From Falciphora oryzae (Eukaryota; Ascomycota; Sordariomycetes; Magnaporthales; Magnaporthaceae), in assembly GCA_000733355.1 (NCBI GenBank), contig JNVV01000008.1, positions 349,244 to 413,243 on the forward strand: a stretch of DNA of 64,000 bases. Direction: 5' to 3'. The translations under genes and the position numbers were made by a program. The first letter of the stretch is position 1, and each line of letters opens with the position of its first letter. The notes beneath the pieces were generated by a model. That model had not been told where the DNA came from. It worked only from the letters and a program-made list of their open reading frames with translations, and made no database searches. Shown piece by piece: positions 20,947 to 32,617 of this stretch.

Positions 20947-22140
20947 ATGGCTCCTTCAGCACAGGCGCATAGACGGTCCCACAGCTTGCTGCTCCTACAG
21001 AAGCTGCTGAATCTGAGAGACGGCGCGAGCCCTTTGACGCTTATCCTAGACTCCCTCGAGCAAACCGCCGCGCCGTTGATACGCGAGTTCACTTCACGGG
21101 CCAAGGTCTGTGGGCTGCAGCTCCCGCAGTGAACCCACCCGCTACCCCCAGTAGATTGACTCCCCCTTTCACGTAGATATCCCGGAACAAGGTCGTGCTC
21201 GTGTCGTTTGCAACTCTGAAGAAGCCGCGCGACGTCGATGTTTTCATCAAAGCCCGCGGCAAGCCACTCAAGTCCCTGAGGTCCGAGATCGCCGCTCACT
21301 TCCCCGACCCCAGGGCGGCAGCCGATGCCCAGGGGAAGGGCACGCTGGGCCAGCGTAAGCTACCGCGCCCATACTCTCAACTACTACTACTCAACCGCCG
21401 ACCTCGCTAACACAACCCACGCCAAAGGCGCCCTCGTCATAATCGATTCCCTCAATGCCCTAGCCGCGTCCGAGCCCCAGCTGCTAGCCGCCTTCCTGTC
21501 CGGGATCGTGACGCCTTCCTCCTCCGTCATCGGCGTCTACCACACCGACGTGCCCCTGGTCCTGCCCCCCGCCGGCCCCTCCTTTGGAGAGTACGAGCCG
21601 GACCCCCCGACGGTGCTGCGCCACCTGGCCACCGCCGTCTTCCGCGTCTCGAGCCTGCACCACGCCGCCGCCGCGCGCCGCGCCCAGAACCGGAGCGAGC
21701 AGGAGCCCGAGTTCGGCCTGCGCGAGGGCCGCGAGGGCGTCCTGGTCGGCCTGCGCGACGCCGCCCCCGAGTACGATGGCGTGGTCCTGGACATGGAGAT
21801 GAGGCGGCGCAGCGGGCGCGCCGTCTCGGAGCGGTTCGTGCTCGCCCCGGCAGCCACAGCGACGTCCAGGCTCGTCCTGCTGTCGGACCACCCGCTGTTC
21901 GCGGCGCCGGCGGCGGAGGAGGGTGCGGATGGGGCTGCTGGGGAGGGCGACGGCCGTGGGGACGGCGAGGTCGAGACGACTTTCAACCTGGGCCTGACCG
22001 ACAAACAGCGGCGCGACAGAGAGGGCATCGTGCTGCCTTACTTCGACGCCCAGACCGACATCGGGGGCGGCGAGGGAGGGCGAATTCTCTATGAGATGGG
22101 GAGAGAGGACGACTTTGACGACGAAGAGGACGAGATATGA
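20947..22140 (+). CDS. ELP5: Elongator complex subunit Elp5
   Basis: Exons 20947-21105, 21177-21354 and 21428-22140 (introns 71 and 73 bp); 349 residues. Features typical of Elp5/Iki1: LTLILDSLEQTAAPLIREF at the start of the RecA-like fold, LVIIDSLNALAA, and the conserved end FNLGLTDKQRRDREGIVLPY then GGRILYEMG with an acidic DDFDDEEDEI tail. Elp5 pairs with Elp4 and Elp6 in the Elongator ring that modifies wobble uridines in tRNA. Canonical Walker motifs are absent, as usual for Elp4-6. A glycine/alanine/acid-rich insert (about residues 265-290) is local. It converges on the glucosidase I gene with 198 bp between stops. Confidence 0.9.
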
Positions 22141-22338
22141 CTTCACGATACCAGGTGCGGGCCAACCTTTCGAGTGGCTTGAGCTAGAGGCCCCCCAAAG
22201 TAGGAGTGCTGTCCGTGTCATCCCCGGAGGGAGCCTATTATGCCCCGCATAAATGCAACGACTCGCCTCTAAAAAAGGGGGTATATTCGCGTCATACATT
22301 AAGGGCATCGCAAAAGAGTCCAAATTCGTGGTTCATCT

Positions 22339-24955
22339 TCACAGCTCGTCCTTAACTTGATGGCCCCTACTATCGCTGCCCAGATCATCCATGGTCATGA
22401 TTTTGACCACCAAGCTGGTCCATCCAGTAAAGTGCTGCGTTCTCTGCCCCTTGCCCGTCTCCGGGTTGTACTGTTCCCACGCGAAGCCCGTCTCCTCCCA
22501 GCTGTTGAAGATGGTATCAACCAGGTTCTTGCGGAGCCTGGTGTAGAGGTCCTTGGCTTTCGCTTGGTGAGGGCCCTCTTGCTTAGCCACGTTCTGAATT
22601 TGTCATAAGGCTTGTTAGTAGCTGTTTCAGAGCCAGTCGTGTCTGCCAGAGTCAAGAAGCGGCAATTCTCACCTGAAGTTGCACCAGAGCCAAGTAGTTG
22701 ATGTTAATCCAGACTGGACTCCTCCAATAGTTCTCGTTGGTGCCGTAGAGCGGGCTCTTCTTGCTCAGACTGCGGATTCCATGAGGACTGAAAAGCTCCT
22801 CTTCATCGCCGATGAGGTCCAGAACCTTGCCGAGCTTGGCGTCATCATGCTTGAGAAGGCCAGTCAAGAAGGGGAAGAGCGAGATGTAACCCTTGTGGCA
22901 GACGAGCTGGTGCTCCTCAAATTCGTCGATGGTGGCATCACAGTAGCAACCGTCCTCCTCAGACCAGTGGAGGTCATTGAGATTGCGCTCAATGGCGTTC
23001 AGGTTCTTCTCAAATTCGTGCACTTCTTCGGGCATACCGAGGGCGTCGGCAATGTTGCTGAGCGACTTGGTCATGAGCCCCATCCACGAGAGGAGGTCGA
23101 CGTGCAGCTCGCCGGGGTGTGGCACCTCGGCGCGCGGGTAGTCATCCAGCCCGCTGGTCAGGACGTGCATGACGGTCCGGCCGCGCCACCTGTAGGCCTC
23201 CTTGGAAGAAAATGCCTCGCGGTCGTACGACTTGACGTCTCCGGCTTGGGTCTTGCGGAACCAATCGTACTGGCGGCGGAGGAGCGGGTATAGGTTGCGC
23301 AAGAACTCAAGTCCAACGCTTGGGTTCTCAACGTGGGCGTTGCTCAACGAAACTCCTTGCGATAGGTGCTCCTTGGCCGCGGGTTGGCTTCCGTTGGCCT
23401 TGCGCAGCCTCTCGACAAAGGTGTCGATGATGAAGAAGAGTGTAGGTGGGTTCGCGTAGTGGGGGTACTGCACTTGGAACTCCGCTGGAACCTTGCTGCG
23501 GGCCTCTGCGCCGAGGATCTGCTCGCGGGCAATCCAACCGTCGTCATCCATGAGATTGAACCAGCTCTTCACAATCTCCAGCGTCAAGTCCATATCCCAG
23601 TCAGCGATAGGCAGCAGGTGGAAGCCCTCGTCCCAGAGGAAGCCCCGTGGGAAGAAGGGCCGAGAGGGGACGCTGGTGAAGAGTGAGCTCGGTCCCTCAA
23701 CCTTCTCCTGCTTGCGAGCTCTCGCCACCTCTGCCTCCTCCCAGAAGCCCTCATTCTCCTCGTCGTACTCGGGCGCATAAGAGCGATCCACAACCGAGTG
23801 GCCATGGAAGTAGCCGATGCCACCGATGAGGTTGGAAAACATGCTGCGCCCAAACTTCTTGTACTTGGCATCGGTGAAAGGAGCCTTGAAGTCGAATACA
23901 TCAGAGAAGCGCTCGCCGAAAGACTCGGTGGTTGACTTGATCCCCCTGGAAATGTCGTCGCTCGTGAGCTCCTTGCCAGCCGAGGCGCTGTTGAAGATAA
24001 CGTCGAACTCGAACGGCCCCTCGAAGACCTTCTGGACAATGTGGGCATTGCCGCCGCCAGCCTTGTGGGGCAGGGCATAGACGTCCCATGGCGGAGGGGG
24101 GGTGGAAGGATCGAACTGTGAGCTGACGCGGTCGACGTGCTCCTTCATCTGGTGGAACATCACTGGCTTGGCCTGCCAGAGATGCTCCTCGGGGAGCGTG
24201 AGGGACTGGACAATGGTCTTGTCGAGGTCGCGCTGCTCCTGCAGGCCAAGGTCACCAGGAGGATGCTCGCCGGTGCCCCTGGTGACGACAATCTTGTAGT
24301 CACCGAGAGCCTCCGAATTACCGTTAAAAATAACGTCGCCAGGGAAGCCGTTGGGGTCGCCTTTGTCAGCAGTCTCGAGGCTGCCGAGTCCTTCCTGGGT
24401 GACGTAGAAGAAGACACCGTACTTCGTATCGCTGACAGCATCGTCGCGGAGCTCGCCTTTGATCCTGGCGGCCCAGCTGCCGCCATGGGTGCCGCCGGGG
24501 ATCTTTACGAACGAGGTGGTGATGTCGAGCTGGTTTCCGGCATCATGGATGGTCTGGACGCCGCCTTTCCTGGTGTCGTACTCATCCCAGCCATAGCCGG
24601 CCATGCCCTCATGCTGCTCGCAAGTGTACCGTATGCCTAAGCACATTGACAAGAAAAATCAGCATTGCGTCCTCCAGGCTCAAGCTCGAGCATTGCCGGA
24701 GCACTGACTGTTCTGAACCTCATTGTAGCTGTCGAGTTTGGACCACATGAGGCCCGTCATCAGCGACTTGGGCGCGCGGGAGCGGACCCCAAAGTAGAGG
24801 TTTGGCCTGTAGGGACCCCATAGCAGACTCTGGTTGTTCAACCGGCCGACCTCGCTGTTCAGAATGGACCCTTCGTTGGCGGCGGCACCAGCGCCAAGCT
24901 GCAGAAGGGCGAGGGACGAGAGCAGCACGTCCCTCAATTGGCGGGCGATCGCCAT
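22339..24955 (-). CDS. CWH41: ER mannosyl-oligosaccharide glucosidase (glucosidase I, GH63)
   Basis: Exons 24955-24709, 24636-22673 and 22593-22339, all in phase (introns 72 and 79 bp); 821 residues, close to the yeast length. It starts with a signal-like [20 protein letters not shown] then [17 protein letters not shown], the classic glucosidase I entry. Further family marks: [27 protein letters not shown] (catalytic region), [10 protein letters not shown], and [20 protein letters not shown]. The enzyme removes the outermost alpha-1,2 glucose from the N-glycan precursor in the ER. The protein ends HQVKDEL, an ER retrieval signal, which with a cleavable signal peptide implies a soluble luminal enzyme rather than the type II membrane form known from yeast. 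Confidence 0.95.
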
Positions 24956-25560
24956 TGCGGATGGTTTTTGGCAGCTCTTCTACCGGTTCGAGAGAGCTGT
25001 TCGGGTGGGATTTGGCTTCTGAACTAGGTATGATTGCGGCAGAGGGAGCTCCCAGTCTCTTCCTCTGCGCGGTTGATGCGCGGGCGAAGTGACCACGTTT
25101 GAGATGCAGACGATTGAGGTGTGGTGGAACAGGGGTAGCTCGCTGTAGCTCCCCGCCGCTTCGGAGTGGTGGGGCAAACGGCTGGACGCCACTGTAATGG
25201 AGTGAACGGCGACGGGGATTCAGGTCCACGTTGACCGGGCGCTGACGTATTGCGCCAGCTGCCATCTGTAGAGCTCTCGGCTACCATGAACACCCTCGGC
25301 AGAGAAAAAAAAAAAGTAGAGACGGGCTGGTTTCCACACCAATGATCACGGCAAAACAGGATATGTACAGGGATCGCCAACAGACACCCTCACTGATACT
25401 CCGTATTAAACTCCCAAACTCCATGCCATACGTAGTAGGAAAAAAGACGGATACGCCTATCCGAAGGCAGTCACCTGGAAGCGATCCTTTCGCACTGTTG
25501 CCTATGCACGCACCTGCCTGGGAGGATGAGTCCAAAGCCGGCAGTCTTGCATGTGTCCGC
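24956..25560. other. Intergenic region upstream of glucosidase I
   Basis: Contains the glucosidase promoter and the 3' flank of the SNRNP27-like gene, plus a short A run near 25301. No gene seen. Confidence 0.5.
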
Positions 25561-26517
25561 CTACCTGCTCGGACTCAGGGGCCTGTTGAACCCACCCTGG
25601 CGGTTCATGTACTGTCGGTACTCGGTCTTCTTCTCCTTTCTGACTCCGCCAGCGTTGTTTCCAATAACCTTGGTGTTCTTCGTAGTGCCGAAGCCGCCGA
25701 AGCCCATCATGGCATGCATTGCCGCCATCCCGTTGTCGTCCACCTCCAGGTCATCATCCTCTGCGTCGCCGCTGCCCCCCATGGGCGTGTCTTCACCTGT
25801 TCCGCTGCCGCGGCGCTGTTGCCTCGACGCGGAACGACCGCGCTCCTCGTCGCCATTGTCGTTGGTGCCGACTTTGAAGGACATGGGTGCCGACTTCTCC
25901 GCCGCGCTGCTGACGGCGCCGTTCTTAGATCTCGTCGGCAGGCTGCTCTCCTTGATGTCGTTGTCCCTGCGGCTCCTGGTGGCTAATCCAGGGCTTGCGC
26001 TGCGCCGTGGAGAAGCGGAGCGGCGGCGGTCGTCATCGCGAGGGCGGTCTTTGGAAGAAATCCACCATGTCAGTATGTGGTCATCGACTTCCTCGAAAAG
26101 AATGTTGCCGCGCAAGAATGGATGGGAAAGCGGCTGTGACTTACCTCTTCTGTGGCCTTGATCACGGTCCTCGCGACCGCCCCGGCGGTGAGAATCCCGA
26201 TCCCGCTCCCTGTCTCGGTCCCGATCTCTATCCCTATCGCCCCTGTCCCGAGGCCGGTCCGCGTCGCGTGGTCCACGAGGCGGCTCGCGGCCTGTGTCGC
26301 GGCGCCGATCGCGGTAGGAACCGCCGCGACCGCCACCTGGTGACCTGGAGCGGGATCTATAGCGCCGGCTGCGGTCGTAGTCGTCGTCCTTCCGCCGAGG
26401 ATGGTCGCCGCCGCGGTCCCGCCTGTCCCTGTGTCCGTCTGGCTCACCACGGCCGCCACGGTATCCGCCACTATCGTCTCTGCCGTCATCGCGACGGTAC
26501 TGTTTGCCGCCTACCAT
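25561..26517 (-). CDS. SNRNP27-like U4/U6.U5 tri-snRNP protein
   Basis: Exons 26517-26145 and 26048-25561 (intron 96 bp, GTAAGT donor, in phase); 286 residues. The N-terminal two thirds is an Arg/Asp/Ser-rich RS-type domain (runs such as DRDRDRDRERDRD and RSRSRSPGG). The C-terminus carries the conserved SNRNP27 block: MMGFGGFGTTKNTKVIGNN then EYRQYMNRQGGFNRPLSP. In human cells this protein (27K/RY1) belongs to the U4/U6.U5 tri-snRNP and influences 5' splice-site choice. The stop falls just after RPLSPSR, as in relatives. Nuclear splicing role is inferred from the family. Confidence 0.9.
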   Translation of the reverse strand: MVGGKQYRRDDGRDDSGGYRGGRGEPDGHRDRRDRGGDHPRRKDDDYDRSRRYRSRSRSPGGGRGGSYRDRRRDTGREPPRGPRDADRPRDRGDRDRDRDRDRERDRDSHRRGGREDRDQGHRRGKSQPLSHPFLRGNILFEEVDDHILTWWISSKDRPRDDDRRRSASPRRSASPGLATRSRRDNDIKESSLPTRSKNGAVSSAAEKSAPMSFKVGTNDNGDEERGRSASRQQRRGSGTGEDTPMGGSGDAEDDDLEVDDNGMAAMHAMMGFGGFGTTKNTKVIGNNAGGVRKEKKTEYRQYMNRQGGFNRPLSPSR

Positions 26518-27945
26518 GGTCGCTAATTTGGGTGGAAGTAGATGGATCCGAAATTGACGTCGCGCGCGTGAGCACGGCGCGCATCAAATGCCGTTGAGTG
26601 GCGTGTTGCCCGAGTGTGGCCAACTTGGTTCCGATTATGCACAAACTTGAGCGAAGCCTCGGGCGCGAACTTGTCGCATGTAGATGGTGCTAGCGCAAAT
26701 CGCACCCAGTTCAACGGATATCTGCGGCTGAATTGAGGCAACGAATGACATGGACGTTCCGAAGGTCACAGCCCGGTGACTCCGCTCGCATGTGGGCAGA
26801 ATTGGCAGAGGGCCCAAAGGCGGTCTGGCCCGATTCGGCCAAAAAAAATGTTTGCAGGAAATATGCACGGACCATGGCCAATTTCCCTATTTAGGAGCCG
26901 CTTCCCTCCCCATCCTTTGGGATTTTCTTTTCTCTTTCTTCTCCATCTTGGTGCATGGGCTTTACGCATGCCAGTGAGGATTCGTCCGAGGCTGTGTTTT
27001 TGCTAGTTGAAAACTACTACATGACCACTCCAAGGGGACCTCGGTCCGCTTGGGAATTTTTGGCACATTACCCACTCTCTTGGAGATCTTTCTCATTGCA
27101 ACCGTTGCCTTGAGCAGCGCTGCGAAGAGGAAAACATCGGCTTGGTGATCCGAGTTGACGTCCGCGACCCGGTCACGTCATATCGCATTGATCCTTGGTA
27201 TTTACACAGATCTGCGCTGGTGTTTGTTGGTGCTTCCAAGCACCTAGCCATCCCTCATAAATCGTTTCTCGTCGATTTCTCACGTGTCAGCGTTGGTCAC
27301 GGTAGCCTGAGTGACTTCGTTCCTCACCTGGTATCCATTAAACGAGACGAGTAGCAAACCGATTCGCATTCGGCCCTCAGCTGGTGAGTCAGTCGGTGAC
27401 TTGCGACTTGTGAAAGACGAGCTCGGACTTTGTCTCTTGGCTCGCTCTTGGATCTCGTAACTCTTCACTCTTCTCCCACCCGTGACTCCGAGGTAGGTTT
27501 AGGCTTCCATCCAGCTACAGACTATCGCCGCGAACCAACCGCAATCTTCTTCGCGATGAAGAAGCTAGGTTCAGGCGCAGACCTGACAAGGTCCAGCCCT
27601 CCAAGTTAGACCTTCATCCAGCCTGTCGCCACCATCCAGCTCGAAGCCCGAGCTTGTCATGGCAAACGCCCCCAAAGACCCGTCTCCATGTCTCGGCGTA
27701 GCTGCGGCGGCCCAAGGTGCCTAATAAGGTGTTTATTTTTCGGCACAGTTCGCGAGTCCTGTCGCCTCTATCAAATGTCACCCAAGGGACTTCTAGGGTG
27801 TCCTGCCATGAGAGGCAACAATGACGCCTCCCGGCAGGATCGTTGCCTGAATCTTGCCCTTACCCACCCCGCGCCTTCTCCGATCCATCAACTATCGCTT
27901 TTGGTTTTGGCCCGGTTGCCCTGCTACCACGGCTGCCCAGACCCC
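26518..27945. other. Intergenic region, 1.4 kb, no gene seen
   Basis: Upstream region of the SNRNP27-like gene and 3' flank of the PAC3 gene. Open frames here are short and without family features. AGCTTCCATCCAG-like pieces repeat loosely around 27500-27640. Confidence 0.45.
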
Positions 27946-28471
27946 TCATATGACCTTCTGGACAAGCTCCAAAACGTCGAAGAAAGCCTCCCTGTCAGCT
28001 TCAGCCTTCCGCAAGCCCAGCCCAAGGATCAAGGTGCGCTTCTCGTCCGGGTTCTTCAGCGACAGAAAGTTTGCTATCTGCGCGGCGTAGAGATGGCCAA
28101 CCGTCTCGCGATCGTCGCTGCCCGCCCCGAGCAGTGTTGTGGCTGTCAGGTGAGCGGGCGGCAAGGAGCCGATGTTTGTTCTTGGGAGGGCCATCTCAAC
28201 CATGGCCGCGGACGGTGCTGAGAGTTGTACTTGGACCTGGATGCCTACGACGTCAGCAACAGCGCCAACGGATCCGGCTCGGCAGAACTTCGAGGCTGGG
28301 GAGCGCCACCGTGCGTACCCATTGTGCAAGGCGACCCTCCTGCGACAGCGTGACCATGATCTTGTCCGAGAATGCCATAGAGGAGGCCTCGGTTGAGACG
28401 CCGCCGACTGTCCCTATTGCGATCTTATGGGGTGCGGGGAACGCATCTTCCCTCAGAGCCTCTCCTTCCAT
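27946..28471 (-). CDS. Proteasome assembly chaperone 3 (Pac3/PSMG3-like)
   Basis: Exons 28471-28319 and 28236-27946 joined in phase (intron 82 bp, GTACGC donor, ATCCAG acceptor); 147 residues. The start is ATG 28471 (MEGEALREDAFPAPHK), fitting homologues that begin shortly before an FPAP block; the open frame further upstream lacks an ATG. Conserved Pac3 marks: GGVSTEASSMAFSDKIMVTL, SQEGRLAQWVQVQL and a C-terminal LLGAGSDDRETVGHLYAAQI. Pac3 with Pac4 guides 20S proteasome alpha-ring assembly in the cytoplasm. The gene is divergent from the ECM16 helicase gene. Confidence 0.85.
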
Positions 28472-28972
28472 TGTGATAGTATTAAAGACAAAGCCGATAT
28501 GTTCCCGTTTGCTTGTCGTGATGCTCTGTCTGGACAGGGGGAATGCGGCCTTGGGTGGCTTGTCCACGGGATCGAGGACGCTGCTGAAGAGACCCTAGGT
28601 TTGGAAGCACAGGTTCTCCGAGACACGACCAGTGTTGATTACAGTCTATCCGCGAGAGACAGCAGCGAATAAAAGAGCAGAAGTATTGAACGGCCTCGAC
28701 GAGACTGACATACGGGCCCAAACCTGCAGACGCAACATCATCGCTGCAGCGTTCAAGCTCCACCCCCACCCAAGCACTTGCCCCACCGTGATTGCCAGGA
28801 AAGACGCGGCAGAATTTTAAAGGCGGTCAAATTTTCGTTTTCACTCCGTCAGGGCCGCTGCTCATTGCTTTCTTCTTCCCTATTTGATATTCCTCGCCAG
28901 GGAAGCCTTTCTAAAGCGGGGATTTGGTACCAATTGAGGTGATAGCGCTTATTATACGGTGATCACAGAAAA
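28472..28972. promoter_or_regulatory. Divergent promoter region PAC3 / ECM16
   Basis: About 500 bp between two divergent start codons. No strong TATA box is visible, as is common for housekeeping genes. Confidence 0.5.
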
Positions 28973-31900
28973 ATGCCGCCAAAATTTGTGCCCCGTCAAA
29001 GGAAAAGGAAGGTCCTGGACCGGGAGAGAGCAGCCCAAAAACAGGGAGTGAGCGATGAGGCTCAGGACGGGGAGGCCGCTGTCGGCGGGTCCGAGGAGAC
29101 GGCCAAGCTCAAGGCGCAACTCAGGAGCCAGGGCGGCACCGTGAGCGGCAAGAAGGCGAAGCGCCTGGAGAAATATATTGAGCAGAAGCTCAAGAAGGAT
29201 GAGAACCGCGCGCTTCTGGCCCAGCTCGCCGCCAACAAGATCGACACTAGCCTCTTCTCCAGCAGCCGCTCGATCGGTCACACCAAGCAGACCAAGCGTC
29301 AGGCCCTGAGCCAAGCCCTCAGAGAGGAGCGCGCCGGTCTTCCCCTCGGGCAGGCCGCCAGAGAAGAGCTGCTTTACCAGAAGCGTGCAGAGCCTGACCT
29401 GGAGGATGGCGATAGCGAGGACGAAGGTTCAACGGCTGAGGACGCCGACCAACCGACCACCGAAGCCCCCAAGCCTTCTGTGGTTGCAGATGTCTCTGGC
29501 CCGGTGGGTAGTGCCTCAGTCGCCGCTGGATCCGGCCTGAAACGCCCGCTCGAGGTTGATGATGACGGCCGTCCGGTGATTCAAAAACGACAAAAGCGAG
29601 GAGGCGTGAAATCCAAAATCGTCATTGCGCAACCGCCGGTCCAGGAGTCCGACGACGAGGATGGCGAAGACCAATGGGGTGGTTTTAGCACAGACAACAA
29701 CGGTTCCCAGGGAAGCGATGATGAGTCTACCAACGGCGACCAAGACGAAAATTCGGACCAGGAAGGAAGCGAATCCGGATCATCTGAAGAGGATGGGGAG
29801 AATGGTGACGACGACGAAGACGACGACGGCGACGACGACGACGAAGAATCAGATTCGGGGTCTGACGGTGGTGACGGCAACGATGTTGAGGAGAGGCGAT
29901 CCGCGTTCAAGGCGTGGGCACGCGCACAGCGGAACGAAGCCTTGGGATACAAACCGGCAGAACCAGGATCGAGCGTACTTGAGATTCCCAGGCCAGAGAA
30001 TTTCAAGCCACGGCCCATGGAGCAGGACCCTCTCCCTCTCGAGCTCCAGCCGACCAAGAACACAGAGCGCAAGGCCTTTAGCGTTGCGGTCGTTCGCACT
30101 CCCGAAATCCAAGAGGCGCGTCTCAAGCTGCCCGTGGTTGCCGAGGAGCAGAGGATAATGGAGGCGATCCACAACAACGACATTGTCGTAATATGTGGTG
30201 CTACCGGTTCTGGAAAGACTACACAGGTCCCCCAGTTTCTGTTCGAGGCGGGTTACGGATGTTCCGATTCGCCGACCCCAGGGATGATCGGAATCACACA
30301 GCCCAGGAGGGTCGCAGCCGTGAGCATGTCCAACAGGGTTGCCCAGGAGCTCGGAGACCACTCACAGACTGTTGGCTATCAGATCCGCTTTGAGGGCACG
30401 GTCAAGGCAGGGACTGCAGTCAAGTTCATGACCGATGGTGTCCTGCTCCGAGAGATTGCGCAGGACCTGTCTCTTCGCAAGTACTCGGCTATCGTTGTCG
30501 ACGAGGCCCACGAGAGGAGTGTGAACACGGATATCCTGATTGGGATGCTGAGCCGAATCATCAAGCTCAGGGTGGAGATGGCGCAGGAGGACCCGGCGGT
30601 CAAACCGCTGAAACTCATCATCATGTCCGCTACGTTGCGCATCGAGGAGCTCACCGAGAATCCCAACCTTTTCCCGACGCCGCCACCTGTCCTCGAGGTT
30701 AAGGGAAGACAATTTCCTGTCACCACACATTTCGCCAGGAGGACGCATCACGACTACATCGAGGAAGCATTCAACAAGATCAGCAGGGGTCACAAAAAGC
30801 TACCGCCCGGAGGCATGCTCGTCTTCCTGACGGGCCAGAACGAGATTGCCCAGCTCAGCAAGCGGTTGAAACTCGCCTTTAACGGAGTCAACTCAGTAAA
30901 CGGGCCCCAGGTCAGGATATCGACACAGGAGGCGCCGATGGAGGTCGAGGATGTTGACTTCGGTGGCGTGGATGATTCAAAGCCCGACGACTACGTTGAC
31001 GAAGACGAGGAATCCGACCAAGACGAGGACGAAGACGAGTTCAAGATCGAGGATGAGGAGTCGGGCACCGGGCCGACGCGCATGCACGTGCTCCCTCTCT
31101 ATTCGCTGCTGCCGACCAAGGAGCAGATGCGCGTCTTCGAGCCTCCCCCTGAAGGGAGCCGTCTTGTCATTCTGGCAACAAACGTGGCAGAGACGAGTTT
31201 GACGATCCCTGGAATTCGTTACGTCTTCGACTGTGGCAGGTCCAAGGAGCGTAAGTACGACCAGTTGACGGGTGTGCAGAGTTTCGAGGTTGGCTGGATC
31301 AGCAAGGCGAGCGCAAGCCAGCGAGCGGGCAGAGCTGGCCGTACCGGCCCGGGCCACTGCTATAGATTCTACTCGTCTGCAGTATACGAGCGGGATTTCC
31401 CTGAGTTCGCGTTGCCGGAACTTCTGCGGACATCTTTGGAAGGAGTGGTGCTGCAGCTCAAGGCCATGAACCTCCAACATGTCGTCAACTTCCCCTTCCC
31501 CACACCGCCAGATCGTCAGAATCTGGTCAAGGCTGAGAAGCTCCTTGCTTATCTGTCGGCCGTCTCCAGCGAAGGACGGGTGACGCAGGTCGGACACACG
31601 ATGTCAATTTTCCCCTTGTCACCCCGTTTCTCTCGCATTCTTCTGGTCGGACACCAGCACAACTGCCTGCCATACACAATCGCCTTGGTGGCAGCCCTCT
31701 CTGCCGCTGAGATCTTCATCCCCGGGAACCAGGCGATACCGGCTCTTGCGGCACAAGGGGAGGGTGTCGTCCGCACCAACGAAGATGTCCAGGCGGAGAA
31801 TAGGCAGGCCAACGTGCGGCGGGCGTTCAATGCAGTGCACAAAAATTTTTGCTACCTTGACGACAAATCTGACGCAATCAAGATGCTTCAGGTTCTCGGG

Positions 31901-32617
31901 GAATTTGCGCACGAACCCACGGAGCAGTGGTGCGAGAGTCACTTTGTCAGGTTCAAGGTGCTGAAGGAAGCTCAGAAGCTAAGGCAGCAGATCGTGCAGC
32001 TCCTCAAGACCAACATCCCCGCGTTCGCCAACATCACCTTCCAAGACAAGCTGGATGCGCCGAGCGAGAAGCAGGTCAAGGCACTCAAGCAGATGGTGGC
32101 TGCCGGCTTCATCGATCGGGTGGCCATCCGCGCAGACAAGGCTCCCAACCCGCCGGAGCTGTGGCGCAAGCCGAGGCGGGCAATAGATGTGCCTTACATC
32201 CCCCTATCGCCCCTGGCCGTCGATGGCAAGCCTTCGAGCGACGAGGAGAAGCTCGTCTACATCCATCCCGAGTCGCCTCTCGCCCACCTCAGCAGAGATG
32301 AGTGCCCTGACTACATTGTCTACTCGTACCTCCAGAGAGCGGCGCCATCCCCTGGAGACGAGGAGAGCGGCAAGAAAGCCAAGACCAGGATGCACTCGCT
32401 GACAGACATCAGCGGCGGGTTGCTGGCGGCATTGGCCAAGGGCACGCCGCTCGTCAGCTATGGGAAGCCAGTCAAGGTGGTCAGCGACGACGGGAAGAGC
32501 CGTGAGTGTTGGGTTGTGCCTTATCTCCGAGCAGAGGGCACCGGAGGCATGGGCTGGCCGCTGCCAATGCAGAAGGTGAAGCAGCGGAAGATAGCCGGCA
32601 GCTGGGTTGTCGAGTAG
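28973..32617 (+). CDS. ECM16: DEAH-box RNA helicase Ecm16/Dhr1 (DHX37)
   Basis: Single exon, 1214 residues, starting MPPKFVPRQRKRK. A basic, then strongly acidic N-terminal region (about residues 210-310, D/E/S/G-rich) precedes the helicase core: Walker A GATGSGKTTQ (about residue 408), DEAHERS (about 510), MSATLR, then RecA2 with TNVAETSLTIPGIRYV and QRAGRAGRTGPGHCYR, followed by winged-helix, ratchet and OB regions (FCYLDDKSDAIKMLQVLGEF; YVVYSYLQR-type end). A second acidic insert (DEDEESDQDEDEDEFKIEDE) sits between the RecA domains, characteristic of Dhr1. The enzyme releases U3 snoRNA during small-subunit assembly in the nucleolus. No introns. Confidence 0.95.
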   Translation: MPPKFVPRQRKRKVLDRERAAQKQGVSDEAQDGEAAVGGSEETAKLKAQLRSQGGTVSGKKAKRLEKYIEQKLKKDENRALLAQLAANKIDTSLFSSSRSIGHTKQTKRQALSQALREERAGLPLGQAAREELLYQKRAEPDLEDGDSEDEGSTAEDADQPTTEAPKPSVVADVSGPVGSASVAAGSGLKRPLEVDDDGRPVIQKRQKRGGVKSKIVIAQPPVQESDDEDGEDQWGGFSTDNNGSQGSDDESTNGDQDENSDQEGSESGSSEEDGENGDDDEDDDGDDDDEESDSGSDGGDGNDVEERRSAFKAWARAQRNEALGYKPAEPGSSVLEIPRPENFKPRPMEQDPLPLELQPTKNTERKAFSVAVVRTPEIQEARLKLPVVAEEQRIMEAIHNNDIVVICGATGSGKTTQVPQFLFEAGYGCSDSPTPGMIGITQPRRVAAVSMSNRVAQELGDHSQTVGYQIRFEGTVKAGTAVKFMTDGVLLREIAQDLSLRKYSAIVVDEAHERSVNTDILIGMLSRIIKLRVEMAQEDPAVKPLKLIIMSATLRIEELTENPNLFPTPPPVLEVKGRQFPVTTHFARRTHHDYIEEAFNKISRGHKKLPPGGMLVFLTGQNEIAQLSKRLKLAFNGVNSVNGPQVRISTQEAPMEVEDVDFGGVDDSKPDDYVDEDEESDQDEDEDEFKIEDEESGTGPTRMHVLPLYSLLPTKEQMRVFEPPPEGSRLVILATNVAETSLTIPGIRYVFDCGRSKERKYDQLTGVQSFEVGWISKASASQRAGRAGRTGPGHCYRFYSSAVYERDFPEFALPELLRTSLEGVVLQLKAMNLQHVVNFPFPTPPDRQNLVKAEKLLAYLSAVSSEGRVTQVGHTMSIFPLSPRFSRILLVGHQHNCLPYTIALVAALSAAEIFIPGNQAIPALAAQGEGVVRTNEDVQAENRQANVRRAFNAVHKNFCYLDDKSDAIKMLQVLGEFAHEPTEQWCESHFVRFKVLKEAQKLRQQIVQLLKTNIPAFANITFQDKLDAPSEKQVKALKQMVAAGFIDRVAIRADKAPNPPELWRKPRRAIDVPYIPLSPLAVDGKPSSDEEKLVYIHPESPLAHLSRDECPDYIVYSYLQRAAPSPGDEESGKKAKTRMHSLTDISGGLLAALAKGTPLVSYGKPVKVVSDDGKSRECWVVPYLRAEGTGGMGWPLPMQKVKQRKIAGSWVVE

